Assembly (NCBI GenBank): GCA_947177445.1
Contig: CAMWUL010000034.1
Span: 1 to 34,037, forward strand
DNA: 34,037 bases
Reading direction: 5' to 3'
Source of the DNA: an uncultured Lachnospiraceae bacterium
GTDB taxonomy: Bacteria; Bacillota; Clostridia; Lachnospirales; Lachnospiraceae
Below, piece after piece: positions 12,308 through 21,122 of this stretch (position 1 is its first letter; each line of letters begins with the position of its first letter). The notes under the pieces were generated by a model. The model was not told where the DNA came from. It made no database searches and was given only the letters and a program-made list of their open reading frames with translations. The position numbers and the translations under genes are program-made.

Positions 12308-15085
12308 ATGTTTTCAAAAGAATATTATGAGGAGATCCGGGCGGGGTTCGACAGACAGATGACTCTGCTGAAGGAAAATGCTGTGAGTCTGGATAAAATA
12401 CGGGCCGTTTTCCGGGCCTGTTCCCGGGAGGAGGCTCAGGCGCTGACCTTTCTTTATGGGGCCATACCTCTTTCCGATCTGCTGGATTATCCTGCAGAGC
12501 TGTTTTTGGCCTATGCCAGGCACGGAGTATTTCTTTGGAACCAGGGGCCCTTTGCGGGCCGGGTGCCGGAGAGATTGTTTGCCAATTATGTGCTGCATCA
12601 CCGGGTGAACAACGAGGATCTGGAGGATGTCAGAGGCCTTATTTACCATCAGCTGATGGAGTATGACAGGCTGAAGGACTTTAACGGGCTGAAGGGCTTT
12701 GACGGGCTGAAGGGTTCTGCCGGACGAAAGGCCTGTGGAGGCGGAAAATGTGATATGTATGAAGCTGTGAAGGAGGTCAACTACTGGTGCGCAGGAGAGG
12801 CCTCCTATTCAGCTACGGATGAACGGACGCAGAACCCGGGTACCGTGCTGAAGGCGGCCATAGGGCGCTGTGGGGAGGAGTCTGTATTGACGGTGACGGC
12901 GCTGCGAAGCATGGGGATTCCCGCTCGTCAGGTGTATGTGCCCTTGTGGAGCCACTGTGACGACAATCATGCATGGGTGGAAGCCTGGTGCGATGGAGAA
13001 TGGCGTTTTCTGGGAGCCTGCGAGCCCCAGGAGCGTCTGGACCGGGGATGGTTCACCGGTGCGGCATCCCGGGCCATGCTGGTTCGTTCCCGGTGGTTTG
13101 GACCCGATGCTCCTGAAGGAGGGGAAACGGAGGCGGGGCGCAGCGGGATGGCAAGGAATCTGAACCATCTGGAGCGATATGCCTCTGTGGTGCATCTGAT
13201 GCTGACTGTGGTGGATGAGAAGGGAACGCCGGTTCCCGGCGCCAGACTGGAGCTGCAGATATTGAATCAGGGGCGTCTCCGGACGATGACGGTGCTTCGG
13301 ACCGGCACAGGTGAAGAGAATTGCGGAACCGCCGAATTTTTTACCGGCAGGGGTGATCTCTGGGTCAGCGCCTCCGCCGGAGGGCTCTATGGAGAAAAGC
13401 TGGTGTCCCTGACCGGCGGACAGGCCGATGCGAAGGAATGTGTTCTTGTGCTGAAGCAGGAACCGGAGTGCCGGGAGGAATGGAAGGAGCTGGATTTTCA
13501 TGCTCCGGCAGAGACGGTCCGGGAGGAGGAACTGACGGCCCTGGAGCGGCATCAGGGAGCAGATCGGCTGAAGGAGGCGGAAGAGCGCCGCAGACATAAG
13601 CTGGAAGGCTTTTTTGATGAAATAGAGGCGGACAGGAGCTTGGACAGGTATGCCCAAGAGGACCGGCAGGCTCTGAAGGAGATCCTGCGAAAGGCCCGGG
13701 GAAATGTGGGAGAGCTTGTGAACTTTCTGAACCGGGAGCCGGGAGAAGGCGCCGCCTGGAAGAGGAAGCTGCTGGAAACTCTGCGGGAAAAGGATCTTTG
13801 GGATATCCGCACAGAGGTGCTGACAGACTGCTGGAACAGTGCCCGGTTCTATGAGGGCAGTCTGCCGGAGGATATCTTTTTTCCTTATGTGGCATGTCCC
13901 CGGGTGGATGATGAGATGCTTAGGCCCTGCAGAAGAGAGTTGCTTCATTTGGTGGATTCCAGGGATCAGGAACGGATCCGCTGGGATCCCGGCTGTGTTC
14001 CGGAGCTGGCGGAGGGCCGGATTCGCTCTCTTCCGGAGCGGGAGTATGAGGGACTGATCACGTCTCCTGCAGGGTGCCTTCGGGGCGGAATCGGCAGTCT
14101 GGAATCAAAAAGAATTTTCTGCGTCACCCTCTGCCGCAGTCTGGGAATTCCCGCCCGGCTCAACCCTCTGGACGGGAGGACGGAATACTGGCGGGAGGGA
14201 AGGTGGATCTGTGCAGAAGAACCTTTGGATCCTTGGGAGGAGGGGGCTTTTCTGACTCTTTTCCTGGGGGAAGGGCTGAAGCTGAAGGACACGGATCAAT
14301 ATTCTCTGGAACGTTTTGACGGAGAAGGCTTCCGGTACTTGAACCTGGAGAATTATTGGAGGGATCAGAACCGGAAGCCCGCGGAAAACAGAATCCCGGG
14401 TAAAGATACAGATCCCGGAACCGGGGAGAACGGCCCTGGGACGTTGGTTTTACGGCCCGGAGTTTATCGGATTACTGCCACAGTCAGAAAGAAAAATGGA
14501 GATCAGCTGGTCAGAATGCTGACATTTCGTCTCCAGAAGGGGCAGAAAAAAGAGATTACCCTTTCTCTCAGGGAGGTTTTGCCGGAGGATATGCTGATTC
14601 ATGCAAGGGCGGAGGAGATTGTCTTTCGGACACCGGAGGGAGAACGGGTACCGCTGTCCGGTCTTGGGGCGGGAGCAGAGGAAGAGAAGGCAGGGGAAGC
14701 CGGCCCGGCGCTGCTGTTGTGGCTGGAGACAGGCCGGGAGCCCACAGAGCATATATTGAATGAATTGTATGAATTGAGGGACCGCTTCCGGGCATTGTCC
14801 GTACCCATGTATATGGTTGTGAAAAATCCGGAGGAACTGAAAAACAGTACATTGATCCGGACATGGCAGGCCCTTCCTGAAATCCGTATCCTTCTGCAGG
14901 ATCCGGAGGAAAAAGCGCGGAAGCTGGCAGAGAGTGTGGGACAGGAGTCAGGGAGGCTTCCTCTGGCGCTGGTTCTTGCGTCCGGCCTGGAATGTGTCTA
15001 CAGTTCCGCAGGCTACCGGACAGGCCAGGGCGGAATTTTGTGGAGAATTCTGCATGCGTGCCAAAAAAAATTCCGGAAGGACTGA
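12308..15085 (+). CDS. Transglutaminase-like protein with active and degenerate TG cores and thioredoxin-like C-terminus
   Basis: This 925-residue protein has a strong GGGGGAGG site before the ATG. No signal peptide or membrane helix is seen. The first transglutaminase core is at about 175-245, with C188 in GRCGEESVLT, H221 in DDNHAWVEAW and an acidic residue near 239 in GACEPQE. After a beta-rich segment (about 290-380) and a charged helical region comes a second copy of the fold (about 593-640). It shares RS-GIPAR with the first but lacks the catalytic cysteine and histidine. The last 135 residues (about 790-925) resemble a thioredoxin/peroxiredoxin fold without redox cysteines. Papain-like TG proteins hydrolyse or remodel amide bonds; the substrate here is unknown. 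Three 18-bp coding repeats lie at 12671-12724. The gene follows asparaginase by 33 bases, probably in one transcript. Confidence 0.8.
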   Translation: MFSKEYYEEIRAGFDRQMTLLKENAVSLDKIRAVFRACSREEAQALTFLYGAIPLSDLLDYPAELFLAYARHGVFLWNQGPFAGRVPERLFANYVLHHRVNNEDLEDVRGLIYHQLMEYDRLKDFNGLKGFDGLKGSAGRKACGGGKCDMYEAVKEVNYWCAGEASYSATDERTQNPGTVLKAAIGRCGEESVLTVTALRSMGIPARQVYVPLWSHCDDNHAWVEAWCDGEWRFLGACEPQERLDRGWFTGAASRAMLVRSRWFGPDAPEGGETEAGRSGMARNLNHLERYASVVHLMLTVVDEKGTPVPGARLELQILNQGRLRTMTVLRTGTGEENCGTAEFFTGRGDLWVSASAGGLYGEKLVSLTGGQADAKECVLVLKQEPECREEWKELDFHAPAETVREEELTALERHQGADRLKEAEERRRHKLEGFFDEIEADRSLDRYAQEDRQALKEILRKARGNVGELVNFLNREPGEGAAWKRKLLETLREKDLWDIRTEVLTDCWNSARFYEGSLPEDIFFPYVACPRVDDEMLRPCRRELLHLVDSRDQERIRWDPGCVPELAEGRIRSLPEREYEGLITSPAGCLRGGIGSLESKRIFCVTLCRSLGIPARLNPLDGRTEYWREGRWICAEEPLDPWEEGAFLTLFLGEGLKLKDTDQYSLERFDGEGFRYLNLENYWRDQNRKPAENRIPGKDTDPGTGENGPGTLVLRPGVYRITATVRKKNGDQLVRMLTFRLQKGQKKEITLSLREVLPEDMLIHARAEEIVFRTPEGERVPLSGLGAGAEEEKAGEAGPALLLWLETGREPTEHILNELYELRDRFRALSVPMYMVVKNPEELKNSTLIRTWQALPEIRILLQDPEEKARKLAESVGQESGRLPLALVLASGLECVYSSAGYRTGQGGILWRILHACQKKFRKD
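12671..12724 (+). repeat. Three in-frame 18-bp tandem repeats inside the transglutaminase-like gene
   Basis: The units CTGAAGGACTTTAACGGG, CTGAAGGGCTTTGACGGG and CTGAAGGGTTCTGCCGGA follow one another exactly. They encode LKDFNG-LKGFDG-LKGSAG. The period is a multiple of three, so copy changes would alter linker length without breaking the frame. Confidence 0.85.
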
Positions 15086-15106
15086 GAGAGGCATCTTTCA
15101 GTCCTT
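15077..15106 (+). terminator. Hairpin at the end of the transglutaminase-like gene (possible terminator)
   Basis: AAGGACTGA, which includes the stop codon, pairs with TTCAGTCCTT across an 11-base loop. No T run follows, so it may protect the 3' end rather than terminate. It is the only candidate before the Rpn-family gene. Confidence 0.45.
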
Positions 15107-15142
15107 AATCTGCCTGCTGATTCTCATGTGGCTGTGAGTAGT

Positions 15143-15177
15143 GTTACTTTTCACGGGTAGGGGCCGTGAAAAGTAAC
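15143..15177. mobile_element. MITE-like element, 35-bp internally deleted copy with 8-bp target duplication
   Basis: GTTACTTTTCACGG and CCGTGAAAAGTAAC bound a 35-bp sequence flanked by the perfect direct repeat TGAGTAGT (15135-15142 and 15178-15185). Its first 24 bases are the exact reverse complement of the right end of copy 1 (3835-3858), and its last 15 match the reverse complement of the left end. It is therefore an inverted, internally deleted derivative. The two parts overlap in GCCG (15163-15166), which looks like a microhomology deletion joint. The rest of the 15086-15409 interval holds the hairpin before it and a promoter after it. Confidence 0.88.
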
Positions 15178-15218
15178 TGAGTAGTAACAAATAAAGCACG
15201 CAGAGCGTATTTTGGGTA

Positions 15219-15247
15219 TTGACAAACTTACGAATTGTGATATTATA
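15219..15247 (+). promoter_or_regulatory. Promoter of the Rpn-family gene
   Basis: A perfect TTGACA (15219-15224) is followed after 16 bases by TATTAT (15241-15246), or after 17 by ATTATA. The leader to the chosen start is about 160 bases and has no obvious gene or riboswitch fold. Confidence 0.65.
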
Positions 15248-15409
15248 TATTCATAAAGCATATTAATTTCTTGAAATTCATTGACTGGATTTTCTATTGA
15301 TCTCAAATCTTTTCGGAAACTCTATGCTTTTAAATCCAACAAACATATTGAGAGACAGGGCAGGGGATTCCGGGATGGGGGATACCTTCTGTCCGGACGG
15401 GAGGAAACT

Positions 15410-16297
15410 ATGAAAAAACTGGAAGAAATGAATTTGGTGGACGACTTTCTGGCTTACAGCCTTACGAGTCACAGCAAGTACGGCGAGGAAGCGTCCCGCT
15501 ACATTTTGGGGTGCATTTTAACACGGAAGATAGGACGGCTTGCCGTGGTGCCCCAGCGGAGCTGGCCTGGGGAAGACACCCATAAGCATGGGGTAAGGCT
15601 GGATATTTATCTGGATGAAGAGGCGAATGGGATTTTTGATGTGGAGCCGGATAACAACAAAAATTCTGCGGACGTGGAGGCATTGCCCAGAAGAGTGCGG
15701 TTTTATCACGCGAAGATCGATGCGGGAAATCTGGCCGCAGGAGAAAGCTACAGGGGGCTTCGGAATGTAGTGGTGGTATTTATCACTACATATGATCCTT
15801 TCGGGTATGGCCGGATGGTCTATACGGTGAGAAACAGCTGCGTGGAGGCTCCAGGCATGCCGTATGAAGACGGGGCGAAGACAATATTTTTGTATACAAA
15901 GGGAACGGAAGGCGATCCGCCGGAGGAATTAAGGCAGCTTTTGCAGTATATGGAGCATTCCACAGAAGACAATGTGAGGTCGGAGGGCCTGGCAAGACTG
16001 CATGAAATTGTAACAGAGATAAAGAGAGACAGAGAAGTGGGGTTGGCGTATATGAAAGCTTGTGAGATCGAGCAGCGTATCAGAGAGGAAGGAAGAGCAG
16101 AGGGTAAAGCAGAGGGCAAGGCAGAAAGTCTGCTTCTGCTGCTGAGTGATCTGGGGCAGGTGCCGGAGGAACTGAAGAGCCGGGTGCTGGCTGAAAAGGA
16201 TCCGGCGGTGCTGGACCGCTGGATCAGGGCTTCCAGACATGCGGAAAGCCTGAAGGAGTTTATGGGGGTGGACAGGAAGAGGTCTTTGGATTTATAA
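15410..16297 (+). CDS. Rpn / PD-(D/E)XK nuclease family putative transposase
   Basis: The protein has 295 residues from the ATG at 15410, placed seven bases after GGGAGGAAA. An earlier in-frame start at 15281 has no site. The N-terminal two thirds match the PD-(D/E)XK family often annotated as 'Rpn recombination-promoting nuclease/putative transposase': HGVRLDIYLDEE, then IFDVEPDN, then RRVRFYHAKID. In active relatives the second motif is usually E-x-Q or E-x-K. Here it reads E-P-D, so catalysis is uncertain. The C-terminus has the usual low-complexity run EEGRAEGKAEGKAES (about 230-245) and a short helical end. Relatives promote recombination in E. coli and some act in phage defence; none of that can be shown here. 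It starts a probable two-gene unit with the spermidine synthase-like gene 34 bases downstream. Confidence 0.78.
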   Translation: MKKLEEMNLVDDFLAYSLTSHSKYGEEASRYILGCILTRKIGRLAVVPQRSWPGEDTHKHGVRLDIYLDEEANGIFDVEPDNNKNSADVEALPRRVRFYHAKIDAGNLAAGESYRGLRNVVVVFITTYDPFGYGRMVYTVRNSCVEAPGMPYEDGAKTIFLYTKGTEGDPPEELRQLLQYMEHSTEDNVRSEGLARLHEIVTEIKRDREVGLAYMKACEIEQRIREEGRAEGKAEGKAESLLLLLSDLGQVPEELKSRVLAEKDPAVLDRWIRASRHAESLKEFMGVDRKRSLDL

Positions 16298-16331
16298 TGG
16301 ACATAATATCCAAAGGAAAGGAAAACTTCAG

Positions 16332-17930
16332 ATGAAAGCTTCTGTGCTGAAAAACAAGACTTTTTTGTACCTGACGGAATTTTTTGCGGGTATGTCCGTG
16401 ATGGCTGTGGAACTGGGAGCCAGCAGACTGCTGGCTCCTTACTTCAGTTCGTCACAGATCGTGTGGACCATCATCATAGGGACAATTATGATCGCCATGG
16501 CGCTGGGCAATGTATACGGCGGAAGGAGCGCGGACAAAAATCCCGATCCGGACAGACTTTACGGGCGGATTTTGATAGCCGCAGTGTGGATTGCCGCCAT
16601 ACCGGTGCTGGGAAAGTATGTTATATTAGGGATATCAGCGGTTGTTATCTTTGCCGTAAATACCAATTTTCTCATTTGGGCCGCCTTTGCCGCCTGCATG
16701 ATCATATTCGTGTTTCCGCTGTTTTTGCTGGGAACGGTGACGCCATCCCTGGCCAAATATTCCGTGGACAGTCTGAAGGACAGCGGCAGGATTGTGGGAA
16801 CTCTGGGAGCATTTAATACGATCGGGAGCATTATCGGCACCTTTGTGCCCACCTTTATTTCCATTCCCGCGGTGGGAACATCCATTACTTTTCTGATTTT
16901 CTCCGGCATTCTGCTGGCCCTGGGGCTGACATATTTTATCAGTAAAAAGGCGGGAGCGGTAAAGAGTGCCGCCGCCGGACTTCTCTTTTTGCTGTGCTGC
17001 ATTTTTGGCCGATCCGACAGCTTTGCTTTTTGGGAGGAGGAACTGGCCTATGAGGGAGAGTCCGTATACAATTACCTTCAGGTAAAGGAAAGTGACAGCA
17101 GAGTGGTGCTTTCTACCAATGTTTTGTTTGGAGTGCAGTCGGTGCTGATGAAAGACCAGGTGCTTACCGGTATGTATTATGACTATGCCATGGCGGCTCC
17201 GCTGATGACTGGAAGGGAAAATCCGGCGGACTGCCGGGTGCTGATTCTGGGGATGGGCACAGGAACCTATGCCACCCAGTGCGGGCGGTATTTCGGAGAA
17301 ATGGATATGGAGGGCGTGGAGATCGACGAGAAGATCACGGCGCTTGCCAGAGAATATTTTGCCCTTCCGGAGAGTGTAAAGGTGACCACCTATGACGGCA
17401 GGGCGTTCCTGAATGTGATCGATGAAAAGTATGATGTGATTATGGTAGATGCCTATCAGGATATTACTATCCCCTTTCAGATGTCCTCAGTGGAATTTTT
17501 TACCCTGGTAAAGGAGCATCTGGAGCAGGACGGCGTCATGGTAGTTAATATGAATATGCGGGGCGAAAGCGAGGGAAACATCAACCAGTATCTGGCGGAT
17601 ACAATTTCTCGGGTTTTTGGTCAGGTGTACACAGTGGATGTGTCCGGATCCACCAACCGGGAGCTGTTTGCCTCCGACAGCCCGGGGCTGTCGGAAAAGC
17701 TGGAGTCGGGCAGTGAGCGGCTTTCGGATGAGAGGCTGGTGCGTTTGATGGACAGGGTGAAACAGAATCTGGTTCCCTATGAGGCGGGAGGCCATATTAT
17801 GACTGATGACAGGGCGCCTGTGGAATTGCTTGGCATGCGGGTCATCGATGAGTTGATCCGGGACGAGGTGGTATATTATAAGATGATCTATCAGGAAGAG
17901 GGGATACCGGGATTGCTTAGAAGCTTTTGA
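16332..17930 (+). CDS. Membrane-fused spermidine synthase-like protein
   Basis: This 532-residue protein has about seven hydrophobic helices in the first 220 residues (for example WTIIIGTIMIAMALGNVYGG and AAFAACMIIFVFPLFLLG). A spermidine synthase-type Rossmann domain follows: VLILGMGTGTYATQ (about 302-315), the acidic ribose-binding end of the next strand in GVEIDEKI, and VDAYQDITIPFQ (about 376-387) at the position of the catalytic aspartate loop. Such fusions are annotated 'fused MFS/spermidine synthase'. Whether they make polyamines is mostly untested, because many lack the full putrescine-binding pocket. AAAGGAAAAC precedes the ATG. The stop is 14 bases from the convergent GH51 gene. Confidence 0.85.
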   Translation: MKASVLKNKTFLYLTEFFAGMSVMAVELGASRLLAPYFSSSQIVWTIIIGTIMIAMALGNVYGGRSADKNPDPDRLYGRILIAAVWIAAIPVLGKYVILGISAVVIFAVNTNFLIWAAFAACMIIFVFPLFLLGTVTPSLAKYSVDSLKDSGRIVGTLGAFNTIGSIIGTFVPTFISIPAVGTSITFLIFSGILLALGLTYFISKKAGAVKSAAAGLLFLLCCIFGRSDSFAFWEEELAYEGESVYNYLQVKESDSRVVLSTNVLFGVQSVLMKDQVLTGMYYDYAMAAPLMTGRENPADCRVLILGMGTGTYATQCGRYFGEMDMEGVEIDEKITALAREYFALPESVKVTTYDGRAFLNVIDEKYDVIMVDAYQDITIPFQMSSVEFFTLVKEHLEQDGVMVVNMNMRGESEGNINQYLADTISRVFGQVYTVDVSGSTNRELFASDSPGLSEKLESGSERLSDERLVRLMDRVKQNLVPYEAGGHIMTDDRAPVELLGMRVIDELIRDEVVYYKMIYQEEGIPGLLRSF

Positions 17931-17960
17931 CAAAAAGAGCCGGATCATAGATCCAGCTCT
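17931..17960 (-). terminator. Terminator of the GH51 gene
   Basis: Read on the minus strand, AGAGCTGGATC, the loop TAT and GATCCGGCTCT form an 11-bp stem with one mismatch, followed by five T's. The left arm overlaps the last codons of the GH51 gene. It sits between two convergent genes, but the T run is only on this strand. Confidence 0.75.
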
Positions 17961-19876
17961 AAAACGTTGACGCTGTATGGTTCACAAGTCAGAAGCAGAG
18001 AGCCGTCCCGGGGAAGGGGCTCGGAGACCCTGGGAGATACATTCTCCGGTGTTTCATGGGAATTGACCGCTTCCAGTCCGGCAGCAATTTCATGGCGGAT
18101 GCAGTGTGAAATCGGCTGATCAGGGCGCAGACGGACTTCCCTGGAAGTATCCGACAGATTCACCAGCTTTACATAGAGCCGGAGGCCGTTTTCGGACAGG
18201 GTGGAAGAGACCTGCAGAGATTTTCCGGCGATTTTTGCCAGACCGGACAAAGCTTCTTCATCTTCACTGATCCGGGTTTCCACCAGGGTATCGCCCACAT
18301 GGTTGGCAAACAGCTTCTGCACATAGTAGCTGGGCGTGCCATAGGCACTGTGATTGTCAAACCAGATCAGATCAGGCTGCCACTGCTGATGTCCGGTTCT
18401 GCCGAAAAGAGGGGCATAACAGGACATGACCACGTGGTCTGCGTTATGCTCCAGTCCTGTGAGGAAGGCAGCTTCGCACAGCGCCGCTTCCCAATTGCAT
18501 ACTCTTTCGCCTGTGTTTTCATGGGTATGGGCGGCATATTCTCCCGCAAAAACCTTGGGCAGGGATCTGTCATAGCTGTCATACCGGTGAATATTTTCCA
18601 GAAACCACCGGGGAGATTTGTAGAAGTGCTCGTCTACGGCGTAAGCCTTGTCTTTATTGGCATTCATCCATCGGTAAGCCAGATCGAATTCCTCTCCTTC
18701 AGCAGTCCATCCGGCACTGGTGATCAGCCGGATCTCGGGGTGCTTTTCGGAAAGTACCTTTTGGAAGGCCTCATACCGCTCAAAATATACCTCACCCCAC
18801 TGCTCGTTGCCGATGCCGATATATTTCAGGCGGAAGGGCTCGGGATGTCCCATGGCGGCGCGCCTGCCGCCCCAGGTACTGTCGGCGGGGCCGTTGGCAA
18901 ACTCTATAAGATCCAGAGCGTCCTGAATCCATTTGTCCAGAGCATTCATATCCGCCAAAAGTCCTTCATGCCATTGGCAGGTCATTCCGGCATTTATCAC
19001 GGGGACGGGACTTGCGCCGATATCCTCGCAGAACTGGAAGTATTCATAGAAGCCCAGGCCGTAGGACTGAAAATAGTCCAAAGAGACCTGACCGTTGATC
19101 TGATATTCCTCCATCTGCCAGCGGTTCCAGTTGGTGCGGCGCTGGGTCAGATCTCCTATGGTGTCCTTCCAGCAGTACATGTTTTCAAAGCTCCGTCCTT
19201 CCACAATACAGCCTCCCGGGAAGCGCATGAATTTGGGAGAAAGGGCCTGCAGCATCTGTGCCAGATCCCTGCGCATTCCGTTCTTTCTGCCAAGAAAGGT
19301 ATCCTGGGGAAAGAGGGACAGCAGATCCAGATCTACGGCACCTGGAGTTTCAAGAAGGATTTCGGGGAATACCTGATTGCAGCAGCCGTCAGCGGTGAGC
19401 GTCAGGCGGTATTTCGTCCAGCCTCTGCCGGTTCTGACCAGAGAAAAGGTTTTTTGCCCGAAGCAGATGCCGCGGCTGTCGGCAAGCCGTACAGTCAGCT
19501 TCATGGGAGAAGCATTTCTGGCATAGCAGGAAAACAGGAAGACCTCTCCCTCCCGGACCGCCAGCCCTTCACCGCAGAAGCCCAGGTTACGGATTCCGTC
19601 TCCGGCTTCTCCGGATAGATGTACGTAATGGGAATGAGCCTGACTTAAGGGGAAGCGGCCGGATACGGAGAAGCTTCCGTTTCCGATGGTTTCCCAGCAC
19701 ATTTTGCTTTTGTCGGTTTCTCCGTCCCGGTCATAGTATTCGAAGGAGCGGTTGGCGATCAGCTCCCCGTAGAGTCCGCCGTCGCCGGCATAATTAATAT
19801 CCTCGAAGAAAATTCCATAAAGCAGAGGGCTGACGTCTCGAAGCTTATGGCAAGTGTTGATGGTGATGTCTGTCAT
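17945..19876 (-). CDS. GH51 alpha-L-arabinofuranosidase
   Basis: The 643-residue product has no signal peptide, so it acts in the cytoplasm on imported oligosaccharides. The N-terminus LLYGIFFEDINYAGDGGLYG is characteristic of clan GH-A family 51. A carbohydrate-binding-like beta domain follows (about 60-190), then the catalytic barrel. There the acid/base is E358 in IGIGNEQWGE and the nucleophile is E446 in KVFAGEYAAH. A C-terminal beta domain ends near 643. It removes terminal arabinofuranose from arabinan or arabinoxylan-type side chains. AAAGGAAC lies before the start. The gene is divergent from an araC-type regulator and adjacent to rhamnose genes, so co-use of pectin-derived arabinose and rhamnose is likely. 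Confidence 0.93.
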   Translation of the reverse strand: MTDITINTCHKLRDVSPLLYGIFFEDINYAGDGGLYGELIANRSFEYYDRDGETDKSKMCWETIGNGSFSVSGRFPLSQAHSHYVHLSGEAGDGIRNLGFCGEGLAVREGEVFLFSCYARNASPMKLTVRLADSRGICFGQKTFSLVRTGRGWTKYRLTLTADGCCNQVFPEILLETPGAVDLDLLSLFPQDTFLGRKNGMRRDLAQMLQALSPKFMRFPGGCIVEGRSFENMYCWKDTIGDLTQRRTNWNRWQMEEYQINGQVSLDYFQSYGLGFYEYFQFCEDIGASPVPVINAGMTCQWHEGLLADMNALDKWIQDALDLIEFANGPADSTWGGRRAAMGHPEPFRLKYIGIGNEQWGEVYFERYEAFQKVLSEKHPEIRLITSAGWTAEGEEFDLAYRWMNANKDKAYAVDEHFYKSPRWFLENIHRYDSYDRSLPKVFAGEYAAHTHENTGERVCNWEAALCEAAFLTGLEHNADHVVMSCYAPLFGRTGHQQWQPDLIWFDNHSAYGTPSYYVQKLFANHVGDTLVETRISEDEEALSGLAKIAGKSLQVSSTLSENGLRLYVKLVNLSDTSREVRLRPDQPISHCIRHEIAAGLEAVNSHETPENVSPRVSEPLPRDGSLLLTCEPYSVNVLELDL

Positions 19877-19951
19877 GGGTTAGTGTTCCTTTCATGTAGT
19901 CAGGATTGCGGCGGGCCGGCCATGGGGCCATTTCCTGCCTTGAATAAGGTC

Positions 19952-19980
19952 ATTATATCATTTTTTGGTGTATGAAAGAA
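19952..19980 (-). promoter_or_regulatory. Candidate promoter of the GH51 gene
   Basis: A perfect TATAAT on the minus strand (forward 19952-19957) has a weak -35, TTCTTT (forward 19975-19980), at 17 bases. The weak -35 suggests that activation by a regulator is needed, possibly the divergent AraC protein. Confidence 0.45.
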
Positions 19981-19996
19981 GAGTTTTTTGCATATG

Positions 19997-20025
19997 TGGA
20001 CACCCGGGGCGGCATATGATAAAAT
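19997..20025 (+). promoter_or_regulatory. Promoter of the araC-type regulator gene
   Basis: TGGACA (19997-20002), a 17-base spacer and TAAAAT (20020-20025) lie about 70 bases before the regulator start. CATATG occurs at both ends of the spacer region (19991-19996 and 20013-20018) and may mark a regulatory site. Confidence 0.6.
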
Positions 20026-20095
20026 GCTGTATCAAGTATAATTCTTAAAATACGCAGGAACAAATTGAAGACTGTAAAAGGTGCGGAGATGACTT

Positions 20096-21121
20096 ATGAC
20101 GGAGGAACTGCTGCGGGAATTGAAAAAGATCACGCCGGAGGAGGAACGTATCCTGTCGGGGCGAAAGGAGATTGAAAAGAATCTCTATATGTCGGGAGAA
20201 GAGGATATGGTAGATGCGGGAAAGCTTCTTGACGCCGGGAAGCTGATTCAGGTGCGTCCTCACACCCGTTTTGTGCACTTCCCCAGGCATACTCACAACT
20301 ATATCGAGGTGATCTACATGTGCTCCGGATGCACCCGCCATGTGATCAACGGTGAGAATGTGACTTTGGAGCAGGGGGAATTGCTGTTTTTAAGTCAGAG
20401 CGCCGTTCAGGAGATTTATCCTGCCGGAGAAGATGATATTGCCGTGAATTTTATCATCCTGCCGGAATTTTTTGAATATGGTCTGAATATGATGGAGCCG
20501 GAGGAAAATCTGCTTCGAAGCTTTATTATTGATTGTCTGCGGGGAAAGAATGAGTCCGGGGGATATCTGCATTTCCGGGTGGCGGATGTGCTGCCGGTAC
20601 AGAATCTGGTGGAAAATCTGATCTGGACTATCTGGCACAGGCAGCCTAACAGGCGGCGTACCAATCAGATTACAATGGGATTGCTTTTTTTGCAGCTGAT
20701 GAACTGCATGGACAAGGTTGAGACCGTGGAGGGAGCGGGCCAGCAGAAGCTGATGATCACCGTTCTCAGTTATATTGAGACCCACTATCGGGACGGGGAG
20801 CTGAACGAGCTTGCCGGCAAGCTGCACTATGATGTATACTGGCTCTCCCGGGAGATCCGGCGGCGGACGGGGAGAACCTATACGGAGCTGGTACAGGCCC
20901 GGCGGCTGAATCAGGCGGCATATCTGCTGACCTCCACCGCCATGCCCGTGCTCCAGGTAGCGCAGGAGGTAGGATATGACAATATCAGCTATTTTCACAA
21001 AATTTTTTACAAAAAATACGGCACAACCCCAAGAAAATTCCGTATGGGAGAAAAAATGGACAATTCGTCAGGTTTGTGCTATACTCAGATAAAAACAAAC
21101 CTTGATGCGGAGGGAGAGTAA
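20096..21121 (+). CDS. AraC family transcriptional regulator with cupin sensor domain
   Basis: This 341-residue protein has an N-terminal cupin sugar-binding domain at about 50-150 ([18 protein letters not shown], with HTH histidines in the usual place). The C-terminal AraC DNA-binding domain has two helix-turn-helices: [19 protein letters not shown] (about 238-256), and [20 protein letters not shown] then [11 protein letters not shown] (about 285-316). A tail of about 25 residues extends past the usual end. GGAG lies 10 bases before the ATG. It starts one base before the PocR-domain gene's coupled start and lies upstream of rhaB, rhaA and rhaD and divergent from GH51. It is therefore the best candidate for the rhamnose/arabinose regulator. 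The actual inducer is inferred. Confidence 0.9.
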   Translation: MTEELLRELKKITPEEERILSGRKEIEKNLYMSGEEDMVDAGKLLDAGKLIQVRPHTRFVHFPRHTHNYIEVIYMCSGCTRHVINGENVTLEQGELLFLSQSAVQEIYPAGEDDIAVNFIILPEFFEYGLNMMEPEENLLRSFIIDCLRGKNESGGYLHFRVADVLPVQNLVENLIWTIWHRQPNRRRTNQITMGLLFLQLMNCMDKVETVEGAGQQKLMITVLSYIETHYRDGELNELAGKLHYDVYWLSREIRRRTGRTYTELVQARRLNQAAYLLTSTAMPVLQVAQEVGYDNISYFHKIFYKKYGTTPRKFRMGEKMDNSSGLCYTQIKTNLDAEGE

Positions 21122-21122
21122 G

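Noticed and set aside
18299..19618. Long plus-strand frame of 439 codons opposite the GH51 gene
   Set aside because: It is antisense to a clear GH51 enzyme with both catalytic glutamates and has no recognisable domain.
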